From positions 1 to 23,824 of the forward strand of contig DASRIC010000007.1 in NCBI GenBank assembly GCA_035650215.1: 23,824 nucleotides of DNA, in the 5' to 3' direction. This document shows, in pieces, positions 14,520 to 22,728 of this stretch. The notes under the pieces are model-generated. The model did no database searches, was not told the origin of the DNA, and saw only the letters and a program-made list of their open reading frames with translations. Each line of letters opens with the position of its first letter. The first letter of the stretch is position 1. The stretch comes from JACVRW01 sp035650215 (GTDB taxonomy: Bacteria; Actinomycetota; Thermoleophilia; Solirubrobacterales; Thermoleophilaceae). The translations under genes and the position numbers were made by a program.

Positions 14520-15892
14520 GGCGGGATCTCGTCCGGTGGAATGTTCTGCGGGCAGGCCTGCTGCTCGGGCGGGAAGTTCGTGAGCCGGGCCAGGGTGCCG
14601 AGCTGCGGGTTGCCCTGCACCACCTGCTCGAGCACGTTGTAGCCCTGGCAGGAGAGCAGGACCATGCCGCGGCGCACCGGGCCGTGGCTGTCCTGCAGCG
14701 TGTAGAGCGTGGCGCCCGCGTGAGCGCCCCAGGCACTCCAGAACAGGAACGACGAGCTGTTGCCTGGGGGTTCGTACGCGAGCGTGTTGAAGAACTTGTT
14801 GAGCACCCCGAAGCTGCGAGCCAGGCGGGGTCCCACGGGTCCGAGCTTCTCGGCGGCCGAGCGCAGATCGCGGACGGTGGGCTGCACGTCGCGCGCGAAC
14901 GGGCGGATCTGGTCCCGGATGATGGGCGTGGTCTCGTTGAAGAAGGGGCGCGTTTTGACGAGCGCCGGGGCCAGGTTCCGCGCGAACGGCCGCAGGCCCT
15001 GCAGCGTGGGCCCGAGCTCCGCGGCCAGGGAGCTCGTCTTCACGAGCGTCTGCTGGGTCTGGTCGAGAGTGCTGGGGAAGAGCTCGAGCGCCCTGCGCAG
15101 CGACGATTCCTCCGCGGCGAAGGCCTCGAAGTTGGCGTTCGCCGAGTCCACCAGCGCCGCCAGCTGCCGGTCGCGCCGGGCGAGCGCGGTCGAGAACTCC
15201 TGGAAGTTGTGCACGACCCGCTTGATGTTCTGGCGCCGGCCGGCCAGCAGCCGCGTGAGACGCTTGCCGTCACGCGCGGTCGGCTCGAAGCGCTTGAAGG
15301 TCTCACGCAGGTCCTGCGCGGCGCTCTGCTCGGAGAGCTCCGAGCCGCCCGTGGCCTCGTCGTCGAAGGCCTGCCCGCCCGCGTTCAGCAGCACGCGCAG
15401 GTAGGAGCGGGTGTCGTCGTCGAGCTGCGCCAGCACCTCGTCGGCGTTCACGTCGGGCAGCGTGTTCGCCACCGCTACGCGGCCGCCCTCGGCGATCTCG
15501 CCCGCGCCCTTGGTGCCGGGGTCAACGGCCAGGTACATGTCCTTGAGGCCGGTCTTCGGCCGCAGCAGGATCGTGGCGTCCTGGTAGAGCGGCCGGTACT
15601 CGTCCTTGATCTGCATCTCGACGACGGCTTTGCCGTCCTCGAGCGTTACCTCGCCGACCTCGCCGATCTTGACGCCCGCGATGTTCACCGTCTGGCCCTG
15701 GCCCGGCACAACGGCCTGGCCGGTGGGCAGCTCGGCCTCGACTGTGTAGAAGTCGGTTCCGAGCACGGGCACCCAGGCTGGTAGGTAGAAGCGCTGGTTC
15801 GACAGGATGTAGCCGCCGATCCCGAGCGCCATCACGAGCAGGATCAGGATCGCCACGAACACCGGCGCCTGCTTCTTGATCTGGCGCCTCAC
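14516..15892 (-). CDS. MCE-family lipid-transport protein, fifth in the array (MceE position)
   Basis: 458 residues. It has a basic start, a membrane helix (about 10-30), an MCE domain (about 48-125) with core VNIAGVKIGEVGEV (69-82), then helical needle sequence with coiled-coil-like stretches to about 370. The C-terminal region has its only two cysteines, 415 (LLSCQGYN) and 447 (QQACPQN). The MceE position in mycobacteria is usually a lipoprotein (LprK), but no lipobox is present, so this subunit is membrane-anchored by its helix. GTG 15892 overlaps the previous stop by 4 bp. About 14 residues (31-44) separate the helix from the MCE domain, a longer linker than in its sisters. Confidence 0.94.
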   Translation of the reverse strand: MRRQIKKQAPVFVAILILLVMALGIGGYILSNQRFYLPAWVPVLGTDFYTVEAELPTGQAVVPGQGQTVNIAGVKIGEVGEVTLEDGKAVVEMQIKDEYRPLYQDATILLRPKTGLKDMYLAVDPGTKGAGEIAEGGRVAVANTLPDVNADEVLAQLDDDTRSYLRVLLNAGGQAFDDEATGGSELSEQSAAQDLRETFKRFEPTARDGKRLTRLLAGRRQNIKRVVHNFQEFSTALARRDRQLAALVDSANANFEAFAAEESSLRRALELFPSTLDQTQQTLVKTSSLAAELGPTLQGLRPFARNLAPALVKTRPFFNETTPIIRDQIRPFARDVQPTVRDLRSAAEKLGPVGPRLARSFGVLNKFFNTLAYEPPGNSSSFLFWSAWGAHAGATLYTLQDSHGPVRRGMVLLSCQGYNVLEQVVQGNPQLGTLARLTNFPPEQQACPQNIPPDEIPP

Positions 15893-17331
15893 GGACCCGC
15901 TCCCGTCCTCGCCGCGCTCAGGTCAGGCACCGGCTGCGTGTGGCACTTCACGTTCGGCTTGTAGGGCGGCTTCGGGGTCTTCGCCGGCCGCGAGCCGAGC
16001 GGCTGCGCGCTCGCGGTCGAATGCAGCGGGCCACTCGGGCCCGGGTTCGGGGTCTGCACCGGATAGCCGCCGCCACCCGCCTGGAAGCGCACGTAGATGC
16101 CGTTGCCGTCGAAGTTCTGCGACTCGCCCGTGAGCGAGACGAGGGTCTGGAAGAACTCCTCGTAGTTGCGAAGGCCGGTGGACAGGTTGCCGTCCTGGAT
16201 GCGCTCCTCGCCGGTGGGCAGGATCACGTTCAGCTGGCAGCGGTTGAACGCGTCGAGCTTCGGCAGCAGCTGCACCTGGCCGTTGATCACGGCGGCGAGG
16301 TCGTCGACCGCCGGGCGCAGGTCGTCCACGAGCCCCTGGAGCTCGTCCGGTGAGAGCAGCGCGGTCGTCTGGCGGATCCAGGGGAAGCCGGCGTCGATCG
16401 TGGCCGGCGTCTCCCTGATGCCGGGGATCATCTCGAGCGCCCAGGCGCGCGTGGGCGGGAACGCCGCGTTCAGGTTGTCGAGCGCGGGCTGCGCCGCCTC
16501 GAGCACCTGCGGCAGCTCGCGGATCGTGGCGCTCAGGTTCGTCTCCTCAGAGGCCAGCGCCCCGGTGGTCACGTTGAAGTTCGTGATCAGCTCCTTGAGC
16601 TGGTCCTCGTTCGAGCCGAGCGCGGCGAAGATCTTCTGCTGGGAGCCGATCAGCTTCGAGAGGTCGTGCAGCTGGGTCCCGAGCAGCGCGTCGTTCACGA
16701 CGGCGCCGCCGCGCAGCGAATCGGCGGAGTAGTCGAGCGAGTCGTTCAGCGCCTCGGCGCCCGTCTCGCCCTGGACCTCCGGATCCTGGTCGTCGTCTTC
16801 GCCGGGCTCGGGCTCGCCGTTCAGCGCATCGCCGTAGCCGATCAGGAGCTTCTGCAGGTCCTCCCGCGTGGACGTCGTGAGCGTGCCGAGCACCTGGTCG
16901 ATCTGCACGGGCGCCGAGGTCTGCGATGCGGGGATCGTGGCGCCGTCCTCGAGCTCCGGCGATTCGGGCGTGCCGGGCTTCAGGTCGAAGAACAGGTTGC
17001 CCTCGAAGAAGATCCTCGGCCGGACCTTGATCGTGGCGTTCTCGTGGAGCGGCAGTGCCTCGTCGTCGAGCTTCATGGTGACCTCGACCGCCGGCGAGTC
17101 GCCGCCCACCGGCTCGACCTTCGAGACCTGGCCCACGTCCACGCCCGCGATCCGCACTGCCTGCTTGCGCTGGATAGGCGGCGCGTTCTCGAACACCGCC
17201 TTGACCTCGAACGGGCGCGTGAACGGCACGTCCTTGGTGAAGGCGAGGAAGACCGCGATCAGGATCACGACCAGCGCGATCAGGCCGACCTGCAGCGGCG
17301 TGAACCGGCCCCCGTGGCGCGCGGTCCTCAT
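15889..17331 (-). CDS. MCE-family lipid-transport protein, fourth in the array (MceD position)
   Basis: 480 residues from ATG 17331, which overlaps the previous stop by 4 bp. The open frame runs on far upstream without a stop, but that part is the shadow of the neighbouring mce gene. The membrane helix is at about 12-31 and the MCE domain at about 40-120, with core VRIAGVDVGQVSKV (59-72). An unusual acidic stretch of Glu, Asp, Pro and Gly (172-190) lies at the start of the helical needle, a flexible insertion not seen in the sister proteins. The C-terminal region holds the only two cysteines (365 and 463) and is Pro/Gly-rich, probably extended and unstructured. Confidence 0.93.
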   Translation of the reverse strand: MRTARHGGRFTPLQVGLIALVVILIAVFLAFTKDVPFTRPFEVKAVFENAPPIQRKQAVRIAGVDVGQVSKVEPVGGDSPAVEVTMKLDDEALPLHENATIKVRPRIFFEGNLFFDLKPGTPESPELEDGATIPASQTSAPVQIDQVLGTLTTSTREDLQKLLIGYGDALNGEPEPGEDDDQDPEVQGETGAEALNDSLDYSADSLRGGAVVNDALLGTQLHDLSKLIGSQQKIFAALGSNEDQLKELITNFNVTTGALASEETNLSATIRELPQVLEAAQPALDNLNAAFPPTRAWALEMIPGIRETPATIDAGFPWIRQTTALLSPDELQGLVDDLRPAVDDLAAVINGQVQLLPKLDAFNRCQLNVILPTGEERIQDGNLSTGLRNYEEFFQTLVSLTGESQNFDGNGIYVRFQAGGGGYPVQTPNPGPSGPLHSTASAQPLGSRPAKTPKPPYKPNVKCHTQPVPDLSAARTGAGP

Positions 17332-18770
17332 GGTGCGTTGATCCCCTTCTGCCCCGCGGTGCGCGTGCCCTGGTTGCCCGCGGGGTTGGTGAGGATGGTG
17401 CGGCCCGCGACGTAGCGCTCGTTGCCGGCCTCGCATTCGCGCGTCTGGCCGGGCGCCGCGGTGTTCGGATACGGGTTGTAGTGCACGTGGTTCTCGACCC
17501 CAGGGCCGTTGGACGGCGCGCTCGACGGGCCGCTCTCGTTGTTCGGGCCGACGCCGAGCGTGATGGGGTCGGTGGGCGCCGAGACGATCATGAAGCGCTG
17601 CCAGTTGCCGTTCGGGTCGCCCTCGGAGAGCAGGTTGCCCGCGTTGCGGAACCAGAGCGTCGCGTAGTTGCAGACCGTCTGGGTGGGCGTGAGGAAGCGC
17701 AGCGTCGGGCGCAGCGAGGAGCCGAGCCGCGTGAGCTGGTCGATGCCGCCGCGCACGAGCGGGTCGTCCGAGAACTCGGCCAGGGTGTCGAAGACGTCCG
17801 CCAGGTCCTCGTTCATCTGGATCGTCTTCGGCAGCACCTCGGTGCCGGCCTGGAAGGCGTCGGCCAGGATCGGCGCGGCGCTCGGCAGAACGGCCACGCC
17901 CGGGCGCAGCTCGCGGAAGAGCGCCGTCTGGTTGCGGATGAACGGCCGCTGCTGCGGGAAGTCCGCGATCGCGACCGCCTCGGTGCGGGGGGCCTCGGTG
18001 ATCGTCTCCTGCAGGTAGGGCCGCGCGATCGTGGCGAGGGCGCTGAATGTGATGTCCAGGTTCACGAACAGCTCCGCCTGCTCCTCCGCCACAGGCGCGG
18101 CCTCCTCGGCGGCGCGCCCGAGCGAGCGGAAGAAGCGGTCGAGGCGGGTGTCCGGATCGGACAGGTTGCGCGCCACCGGCTCGAGATTTCGCAGCAGCGG
18201 CACGAAGGCCCCGATCGCAGTGTTGATGTCCTGGCCACGGCCCGCGAAGCCGCCGCCGAAGCCGTCCAGCGAGTTCTGGGAGCCCACGCGCGTCTTCTCG
18301 TCGAACATCGCAAACAGGTCGTCGAGCTCCACGACCTCGGGCCGCGCCTGGCGCACGGGAATCGTGGCTCCCGGCTTGAAGCCTGCGCGCCCGCTGCCCG
18401 GTCTGATCTCGATGTACTTCAGCCCGAGCGACGAGCGCGGGCGCACGAGCAGCGTGGAGTCGGCCGGCAGCGGCTCGATCTGCTTGTCGAGCTTCATCGT
18501 GACCTGTGCATAGGCCGTGCCGTCGTCCTGCTCCTTGGGCTCGATCTTCGAGATGAAGCCCACCCGCGCGCCGCCGATCCGCACCTCGAAGCCCTCCACG
18601 AGCTGGGCGGCGTTCGGCAGGTTCGCCTTCAGGTCGTAGGTGGGCACGAACGGCAGCCCCGAGTTGGCGTTGTAGGACAGGAAGACCGCGACGATCGTGA
18701 CCAAGACGGTGACCGCGCCCACCAGCACCGGGCTCGCGGCCAGGGCCGACCCTCCAGAGCGCCGGCTCAT
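17328..18770 (-). CDS. MCE-family lipid-transport protein, third in the array (MceC position)
   Basis: 480 residues from ATG 18770, overlapping the previous stop (ATGA). Membrane helix at about 14-32; MCE domain at about 43-125 with core VRIGGARVGFISKI (63-76). A helical region to about 350 follows, expected to form the needle. The long C-terminal part contains the only cysteines, 367 (TVCNYATLWF) and 446 (RECEAGNE), 79 residues apart, with an Asn/Pro/Gly-rich segment between them. Cysteine content and layout match the sister proteins even though the tails share little sequence. As part of the predicted hexamer it would contribute one of six different MCE rings and one needle strand. Confidence 0.94.
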   Translation of the reverse strand: MSRRSGGSALAASPVLVGAVTVLVTIVAVFLSYNANSGLPFVPTYDLKANLPNAAQLVEGFEVRIGGARVGFISKIEPKEQDDGTAYAQVTMKLDKQIEPLPADSTLLVRPRSSLGLKYIEIRPGSGRAGFKPGATIPVRQARPEVVELDDLFAMFDEKTRVGSQNSLDGFGGGFAGRGQDINTAIGAFVPLLRNLEPVARNLSDPDTRLDRFFRSLGRAAEEAAPVAEEQAELFVNLDITFSALATIARPYLQETITEAPRTEAVAIADFPQQRPFIRNQTALFRELRPGVAVLPSAAPILADAFQAGTEVLPKTIQMNEDLADVFDTLAEFSDDPLVRGGIDQLTRLGSSLRPTLRFLTPTQTVCNYATLWFRNAGNLLSEGDPNGNWQRFMIVSAPTDPITLGVGPNNESGPSSAPSNGPGVENHVHYNPYPNTAAPGQTRECEAGNERYVAGRTILTNPAGNQGTRTAGQKGINAP

Positions 18771-20251
18771 CCCTCGCCTCCGAGCAGGTAGTCGAGCGCC
18801 GGCTCGGCGCCCTGGAGGGCCGGCGACTGGCCGCGGGCGCGCTCACGCAGCGTGCCGAGGTTGCGCTCGCGCTCTGCGTCGCTCCTCGGATCCGCCGGCT
18901 GGCCCAGCAGGCCGTTCACGAGCGCGCCGCCGGGCAGCACGCTGCCCTGGCCCGCGCTCCCCGCGGGGGCGGCGGTGGCCGTCGCGTGGCGCGGAGCGAG
19001 GGACGCCTGCGCGCTCGACTCCGCGGACGGGTCGTAGAAGTTCGCGTTGCAGCCGCTGCCGGGCGTGATCGCGTAGGTGGTGCAGAGGTTGGTCACGAGC
19101 CCTGCGCGCAGGTAGTGGCCCACCGCGTCGAAGCCGTTCACCGACAGCGTGAGGTAGTAGAGGAAGTCGTTGATGCGGTTGACCCCGCCGGTCTGGTCGA
19201 TGCTCTTGGTCAGCTGGTCGAGGTTCTGCGAGACGGGGTCGAACTGCGTGCCGAGCTTGTCCAGGTCCTTGATCAGCGGGCGCGCCTGGATCAGCGCCGG
19301 CCGGCCGCGCTCGAGCGCATCGCCGAGGCTCGGGAAGCTCTCGCGCGAGGCATCGGCGAGCGTGCCCTGAGCCTCGATCAAGCGGCCGAGGGCGGGCGCG
19401 GACTCCCCAAGGTCACGCAGCAGCGGCGTGCCCTGGTCCGCGAACCCCTCGAGGTCGGCCATCAGCGGCTTGAGCTCGGCGAGGAAGTCGGGCAGCAGCG
19501 CGATCCCGCGGCGGATGTCCGTGCGCCGCTCGGCCGACGCCTCGCCCGTCTCGTTGGCCTTCACGATCCAGTCGGCGAAGCGCTCGCGCTCGCGCGCCAG
19601 CGGCCCCAGCACCCGGTCCGAGTTCTCCGCCAGCCGCGCGAGATCGCGGTTCTGGTCGGCGAGGATCTTCAGCACCTCGTCGGTCTCGCGCAGCGCCGGG
19701 TTGGCGCGGTGGATGACCTCGTTCAGCTCCGCCCCGCGCCCGGCGAGGCCGGTGCCGAACTCGTTCAGCAGGATCGAGAAGCGCTCGCGGTAGGGCCGCC
19801 GCATGATGTTGTTGATCAGGTCGAGGTCCACCGGGGAGCTGGTGTTCTCGACCGGCAGCAGCCGCTCGCCCTCGCCGTCGCCCTCCTCGATCCGCTCGAG
19901 CGGCTCCGCGCCGGAGCTGCCGGGCTGGCACTCCACGAACTTCTCGCCGATCAGGCCCTGGGAGCCGATCGTGCAGCTCGCGTCCTCCTTCCAGGGGGTG
20001 AAGCCGGGATTGTCGATCCGGAGCGTGACCGCGGCCTTGTTCTCGTCGGTCACGTTCATGTCGGTGACCACGCCGACCGGCACGCCGGCCACCTTCACGT
20101 CCTCGCCCGGCACGACCGTGGAGGCGTTGTCGAACTCCGCGCGCACGAAGTACGAGTCGTTCGTGTCGTCGTCGCCGCCCTCGCGGACGATCCCGATCAC
20201 GATCCAGGGCACGATCGCCACCAGTAGCGCGATGAGCACGAGCCGCCTCAC
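18767..20251 (-). CDS. MCE-family lipid-transport protein, second in the array (MceB position)
   Basis: 494 residues from GTG 20251, overlapping the previous stop (GTGA). The N-terminus is very short before the membrane helix (2-22); the MCE domain is at about 33-115 with core VKVAGVPVGVVTDM (52-65). Unlike the other five, it has a second cysteine pair inside the MCE domain (Cys93 and Cys108, in SCTIGSQG and VECQPG). The helical needle region runs to about 350. C-terminal cysteines are 390 and 401, only 11 residues apart. The last 80 residues are Ala/Gly/Ser/Pro- and then Arg/Glu-rich, probably disordered, ending with ALDYLLGGEG. Confidence 0.94.
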   Translation of the reverse strand: MRRLVLIALLVAIVPWIVIGIVREGGDDDTNDSYFVRAEFDNASTVVPGEDVKVAGVPVGVVTDMNVTDENKAAVTLRIDNPGFTPWKEDASCTIGSQGLIGEKFVECQPGSSGAEPLERIEEGDGEGERLLPVENTSSPVDLDLINNIMRRPYRERFSILLNEFGTGLAGRGAELNEVIHRANPALRETDEVLKILADQNRDLARLAENSDRVLGPLARERERFADWIVKANETGEASAERRTDIRRGIALLPDFLAELKPLMADLEGFADQGTPLLRDLGESAPALGRLIEAQGTLADASRESFPSLGDALERGRPALIQARPLIKDLDKLGTQFDPVSQNLDQLTKSIDQTGGVNRINDFLYYLTLSVNGFDAVGHYLRAGLVTNLCTTYAITPGSGCNANFYDPSAESSAQASLAPRHATATAAPAGSAGQGSVLPGGALVNGLLGQPADPRSDAERERNLGTLRERARGQSPALQGAEPALDYLLGGEG

Positions 20252-21633
20252 GGGCCGGGTGGGACGGTCGAGGGGTCACAGCCCTTGAACGGAAGCGGCG
20301 AGCTGCCGTCGGGCGCGGGCTGCACCGAGCCGCCCGGGCAGCGGTCCTTCTGGCCGGTCTGGAAGCCGTTCAGCCGCTGGGTCGGGTCGACGCCGGTGAG
20401 CGTGTAGGCGGCCTGGTCGAAGTTGGTCGGGCTGAACACCGGCATCACGCGCGCGTAGTGCCCGTTGGCGTCGTAGTAGCCGGCGGCCTCTGCGAACTTC
20501 GTGATCCAGCCCACCAGGTCAGGCGTGTAGCCGCGCGCGTACTCGACCACCGGCTGCGCGCGGTCGAGCGTGCGGATCGCCCGCGGGAAGACCGTGGCGG
20601 TCAGCTCCGCCAGCCGCGGCTGCTTCGCGGTCAGGTCGATCAGGTCGTTGTTCGGGCCGGGCGAGCGGATCAGCTCGCTCAGGTCCTTGACCGTCGGGCG
20701 GGCGTCGGCCACCAGCGGGCGCAGCTCGCGGAAGAAGGGCGCCAGCTCCTTCGTGGCCGGGATCGACTCGTCCACGAGCTGCTCGAGGTCGTCGAGCGTG
20801 GCGCGCAGGTTCACGAAGGTGGTGTTGGCGCTGCGCAGCGTGCCGGGCAGCAGCTCGAGCGCCCGCTCGAGCGACACGTTCTCGTCCGCGATCGCGCGGA
20901 AGGCGACGTTCGTGTTGCCCACGAGATCGGCGAGGTCGTCGCGGCGCTCGGCGATGGCGGAGACCGTGGTCGCGCCGTCACGGATGAAGCGGTCGAGCAC
21001 CCGCTGGTCGAGCGCCAGCTCGTGCGTCAGGCGCGTGGTGCTCGACAGGAACGGCGCGAAGTACTCGATGCTCTCGCCCGCCTCCTCGCCCTTCCCGTCG
21101 TACTGCGTGCCGGAGCCGCGCACCACGTTCATCAGGCCCTTCCGCGTCTTCGCGTCGAGCGTGTTGAACAGCACGTCGAAGTCGACCGGCGCGGCCGTGT
21201 TGTCGGCGTCGATGAACCCGCCGTCGTCGATCTCGCCTGCGTTGTTCGGACCTGGCTGGAGCGATACGTAGCGGTTGGCGATGCCGGAGAGCGAGCTGGC
21301 GCGGATCGTGGCGGTGGTGCCCTGGTGGAGCGGCGTCAGGTCGCCGTCGGTCACCTCGAGCGTGATCACGGCCTGCGCCCGGTCGTCCAGCTCGATGTCC
21401 GAGATGTCACCGATGGGCTGGCCGCCCACCCGGACCTCGTTGCCCGGGACGAGCTGGCCGGCGTTCTGGAACACCGCCTTCACGCGGTAGGACTCCGAGC
21501 CGCCGAACATCGCAATCGCGATCAGCGCGATCGCAACCACGAGCGCCGCTCCAGCGATCACGCGGGCAGCGGTGGATCCCCGTTCCGAGACGCGGGGTTC
21601 GCGAGTCCTACGTTCTCTTGTCTTCGAATCCAA
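20248..21633 (-). CDS. MCE-family lipid-transport protein, first in the array (MceA position)
   Basis: 461 residues if the TTG at 21633 is the start. No ATG or GTG is available upstream in frame, and no Shine-Dalgarno sits at the right distance (GGGAGG is about 18 bases upstream). The first GTG downstream (residue 25) would remove most of the basic N-terminus but keep the membrane helix. That helix is at about 24-43; the MCE domain is at about 48-125 with core VRVGGQPIGDISDI (68-81). Helical needle sequence follows, then a tail with the only cysteines, 432 and 452. It is separated from the ATPase gene by 80 bp, the largest gap in this array, bounded by a 12-bp direct repeat. Confidence covers the family; the start is uncertain. 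Confidence 0.92.
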   Translation of the reverse strand: MDSKTRERRTREPRVSERGSTAARVIAGAALVVAIALIAIAMFGGSESYRVKAVFQNAGQLVPGNEVRVGGQPIGDISDIELDDRAQAVITLEVTDGDLTPLHQGTTATIRASSLSGIANRYVSLQPGPNNAGEIDDGGFIDADNTAAPVDFDVLFNTLDAKTRKGLMNVVRGSGTQYDGKGEEAGESIEYFAPFLSSTTRLTHELALDQRVLDRFIRDGATTVSAIAERRDDLADLVGNTNVAFRAIADENVSLERALELLPGTLRSANTTFVNLRATLDDLEQLVDESIPATKELAPFFRELRPLVADARPTVKDLSELIRSPGPNNDLIDLTAKQPRLAELTATVFPRAIRTLDRAQPVVEYARGYTPDLVGWITKFAEAAGYYDANGHYARVMPVFSPTNFDQAAYTLTGVDPTQRLNGFQTGQKDRCPGGSVQPAPDGSSPLPFKGCDPSTVPPGP

Positions 21634-21715
21634 GCGCGGTCTGTCGACCGACGCCTCCCGATGGCCCCGCCGTCAGCGGAGCCTGCAGCCGCGCGCCTTC
21701 CTGGCGCGGTCTGTC
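21634..21715. repeat. 12-bp direct repeat bounding the ATPase-mce spacer
   Basis: GCGCGGTCTGTC occurs exactly at 21634-21645 and again at 21704-21715, a 70-bp period. The right copy overlaps the ATPase stop codon and the left copy ends directly at the TTG start of the first MCE gene. Removing one period would leave the ATPase stop and the MCE start about 12 bases apart, close to the spacing at the other junctions. This suggests an insertion or duplication within the operon. Confidence 0.6.
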
Positions 21716-22715
21716 ACTCCATCCCGAGGGGTCCCTGGGCCTCCCCGGAGAGAAACTGCCGTACGAACTGGTTGTCGCTGTTGAAGAGCTCCGATGCCGG
21801 GCCTGATTCGACGATCCTGCCCTTCCAAAGGATCGCGATGTAGTCGGCCACGCGGCGCGCGGACATGATGTCGTGCGTGATCACGCAGTAGGCGCCGCCG
21901 TTCTCCTCGTGCACCTCCATGATCAGCTCGCACAGCAGTGCCGTGCGAACCGGATCGAGGCCCGAATCGGGCTCGTCGAAGAGCACGATGTCCGGATCGA
22001 GCACGAGCGCGCGCGCGAAGCCGGCGCGCTTGCGCATTCCCCCGGAGAGCTCGTTGGGCATCTTGTCGAGCGCGCCCCCGAGACCCACCTCGCCGAGGCG
22101 GCGCATCACGATCTCCTTGATCTCGTCCTCGCCCTTGTCGGTGTGCTGGCGCAGCGGGAACGCGGTGTTGTCGAACACGTTCATCGAGCCGAACAGCGCG
22201 CCGTCCTGGAACAGCACGCCGAACTTCTTGCGCATCTCGAAGAGCTCGTCGTCCGCCATGTTCGGCACCGACTCGCCGTGCACCAGCACGTCGCCCTCGT
22301 CGGGGTAGAGCAGGCCGACCATGTGCTTGATGCACACCGACTTCCCCGTCCCGGAGGGGCCGAGGATCATCGAGATCTGATTGTCGGGGAGGCCGAGGTT
22401 CAGGCCGTTCAGGATCGTGTTGCGGCCGAACGCCTTCTTCACGTCGATGAACTCGACCGCGTCCTCCGCGCCGTGCTCGCGCGTCCGGCCCGAGTGCCAC
22501 CGGTAGGGGTCCTCGCCCTCGCGGGTCTGGGCGCGGATGTTGTCCGGCACCGCCTCGCCCGTCACGCGCGCCGGCGCGGGGGCGGGGGCCGCCGCCGGCT
22601 GCTGCTCGTGCGTGACCGGCTCGTCCTCGGCCCGGACCGGAGCGCTCCCTCTTCGCTCCTCCCAGTCCCGGGGGTCGAGCGGCTCCTCGCCTTCGTCTCT
22701 GCGCTCCTCGCTCAC
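21714..22715 (-). CDS. ABC transporter ATPase of the MCE/Mla system (MlaF / Mkl / MceG type)
   Basis: 333 residues. The ATPase core has Walker A GPSGTGKS (119-126), Q-loop Gln170, signature LSGGM (223-227), Walker B IVLFDEPD with Glu248, and H-loop His281. The LFGSMNVFDNTAFPLRQ segment is typical of the MlaF/Mkl group. It would power the two YrbE/MlaE permeases. An extension of about 85 residues precedes the core, acidic and then Ala/Pro-rich; MlaF itself lacks this. The start is GTG 22715, with AGGAGG five bases upstream. In mycobacteria the matching ATPase (MceG/Mkl) is encoded away from the mce operons; here it lies between the permease and mce genes. Confidence 0.94.
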   Translation of the reverse strand: MSEERRDEGEEPLDPRDWEERRGSAPVRAEDEPVTHEQQPAAAPAPAPARVTGEAVPDNIRAQTREGEDPYRWHSGRTREHGAEDAVEFIDVKKAFGRNTILNGLNLGLPDNQISMILGPSGTGKSVCIKHMVGLLYPDEGDVLVHGESVPNMADDELFEMRKKFGVLFQDGALFGSMNVFDNTAFPLRQHTDKGEDEIKEIVMRRLGEVGLGGALDKMPNELSGGMRKRAGFARALVLDPDIVLFDEPDSGLDPVRTALLCELIMEVHEENGGAYCVITHDIMSARRVADYIAILWKGRIVESGPASELFNSDNQFVRQFLSGEAQGPLGME

Positions 22716-22728
22716 ATGTCCTCCTGCG

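Noticed and set aside
15889..18846. Single 985-codon open frame suggesting a giant fused MCE protein
   Set aside because: Only codons from ATG 17331 onward encode an MCE protein. The part before is an out-of-frame reading of the neighbouring mce gene, with shadow composition, and the 4-bp ATGA overlap gives the natural start.
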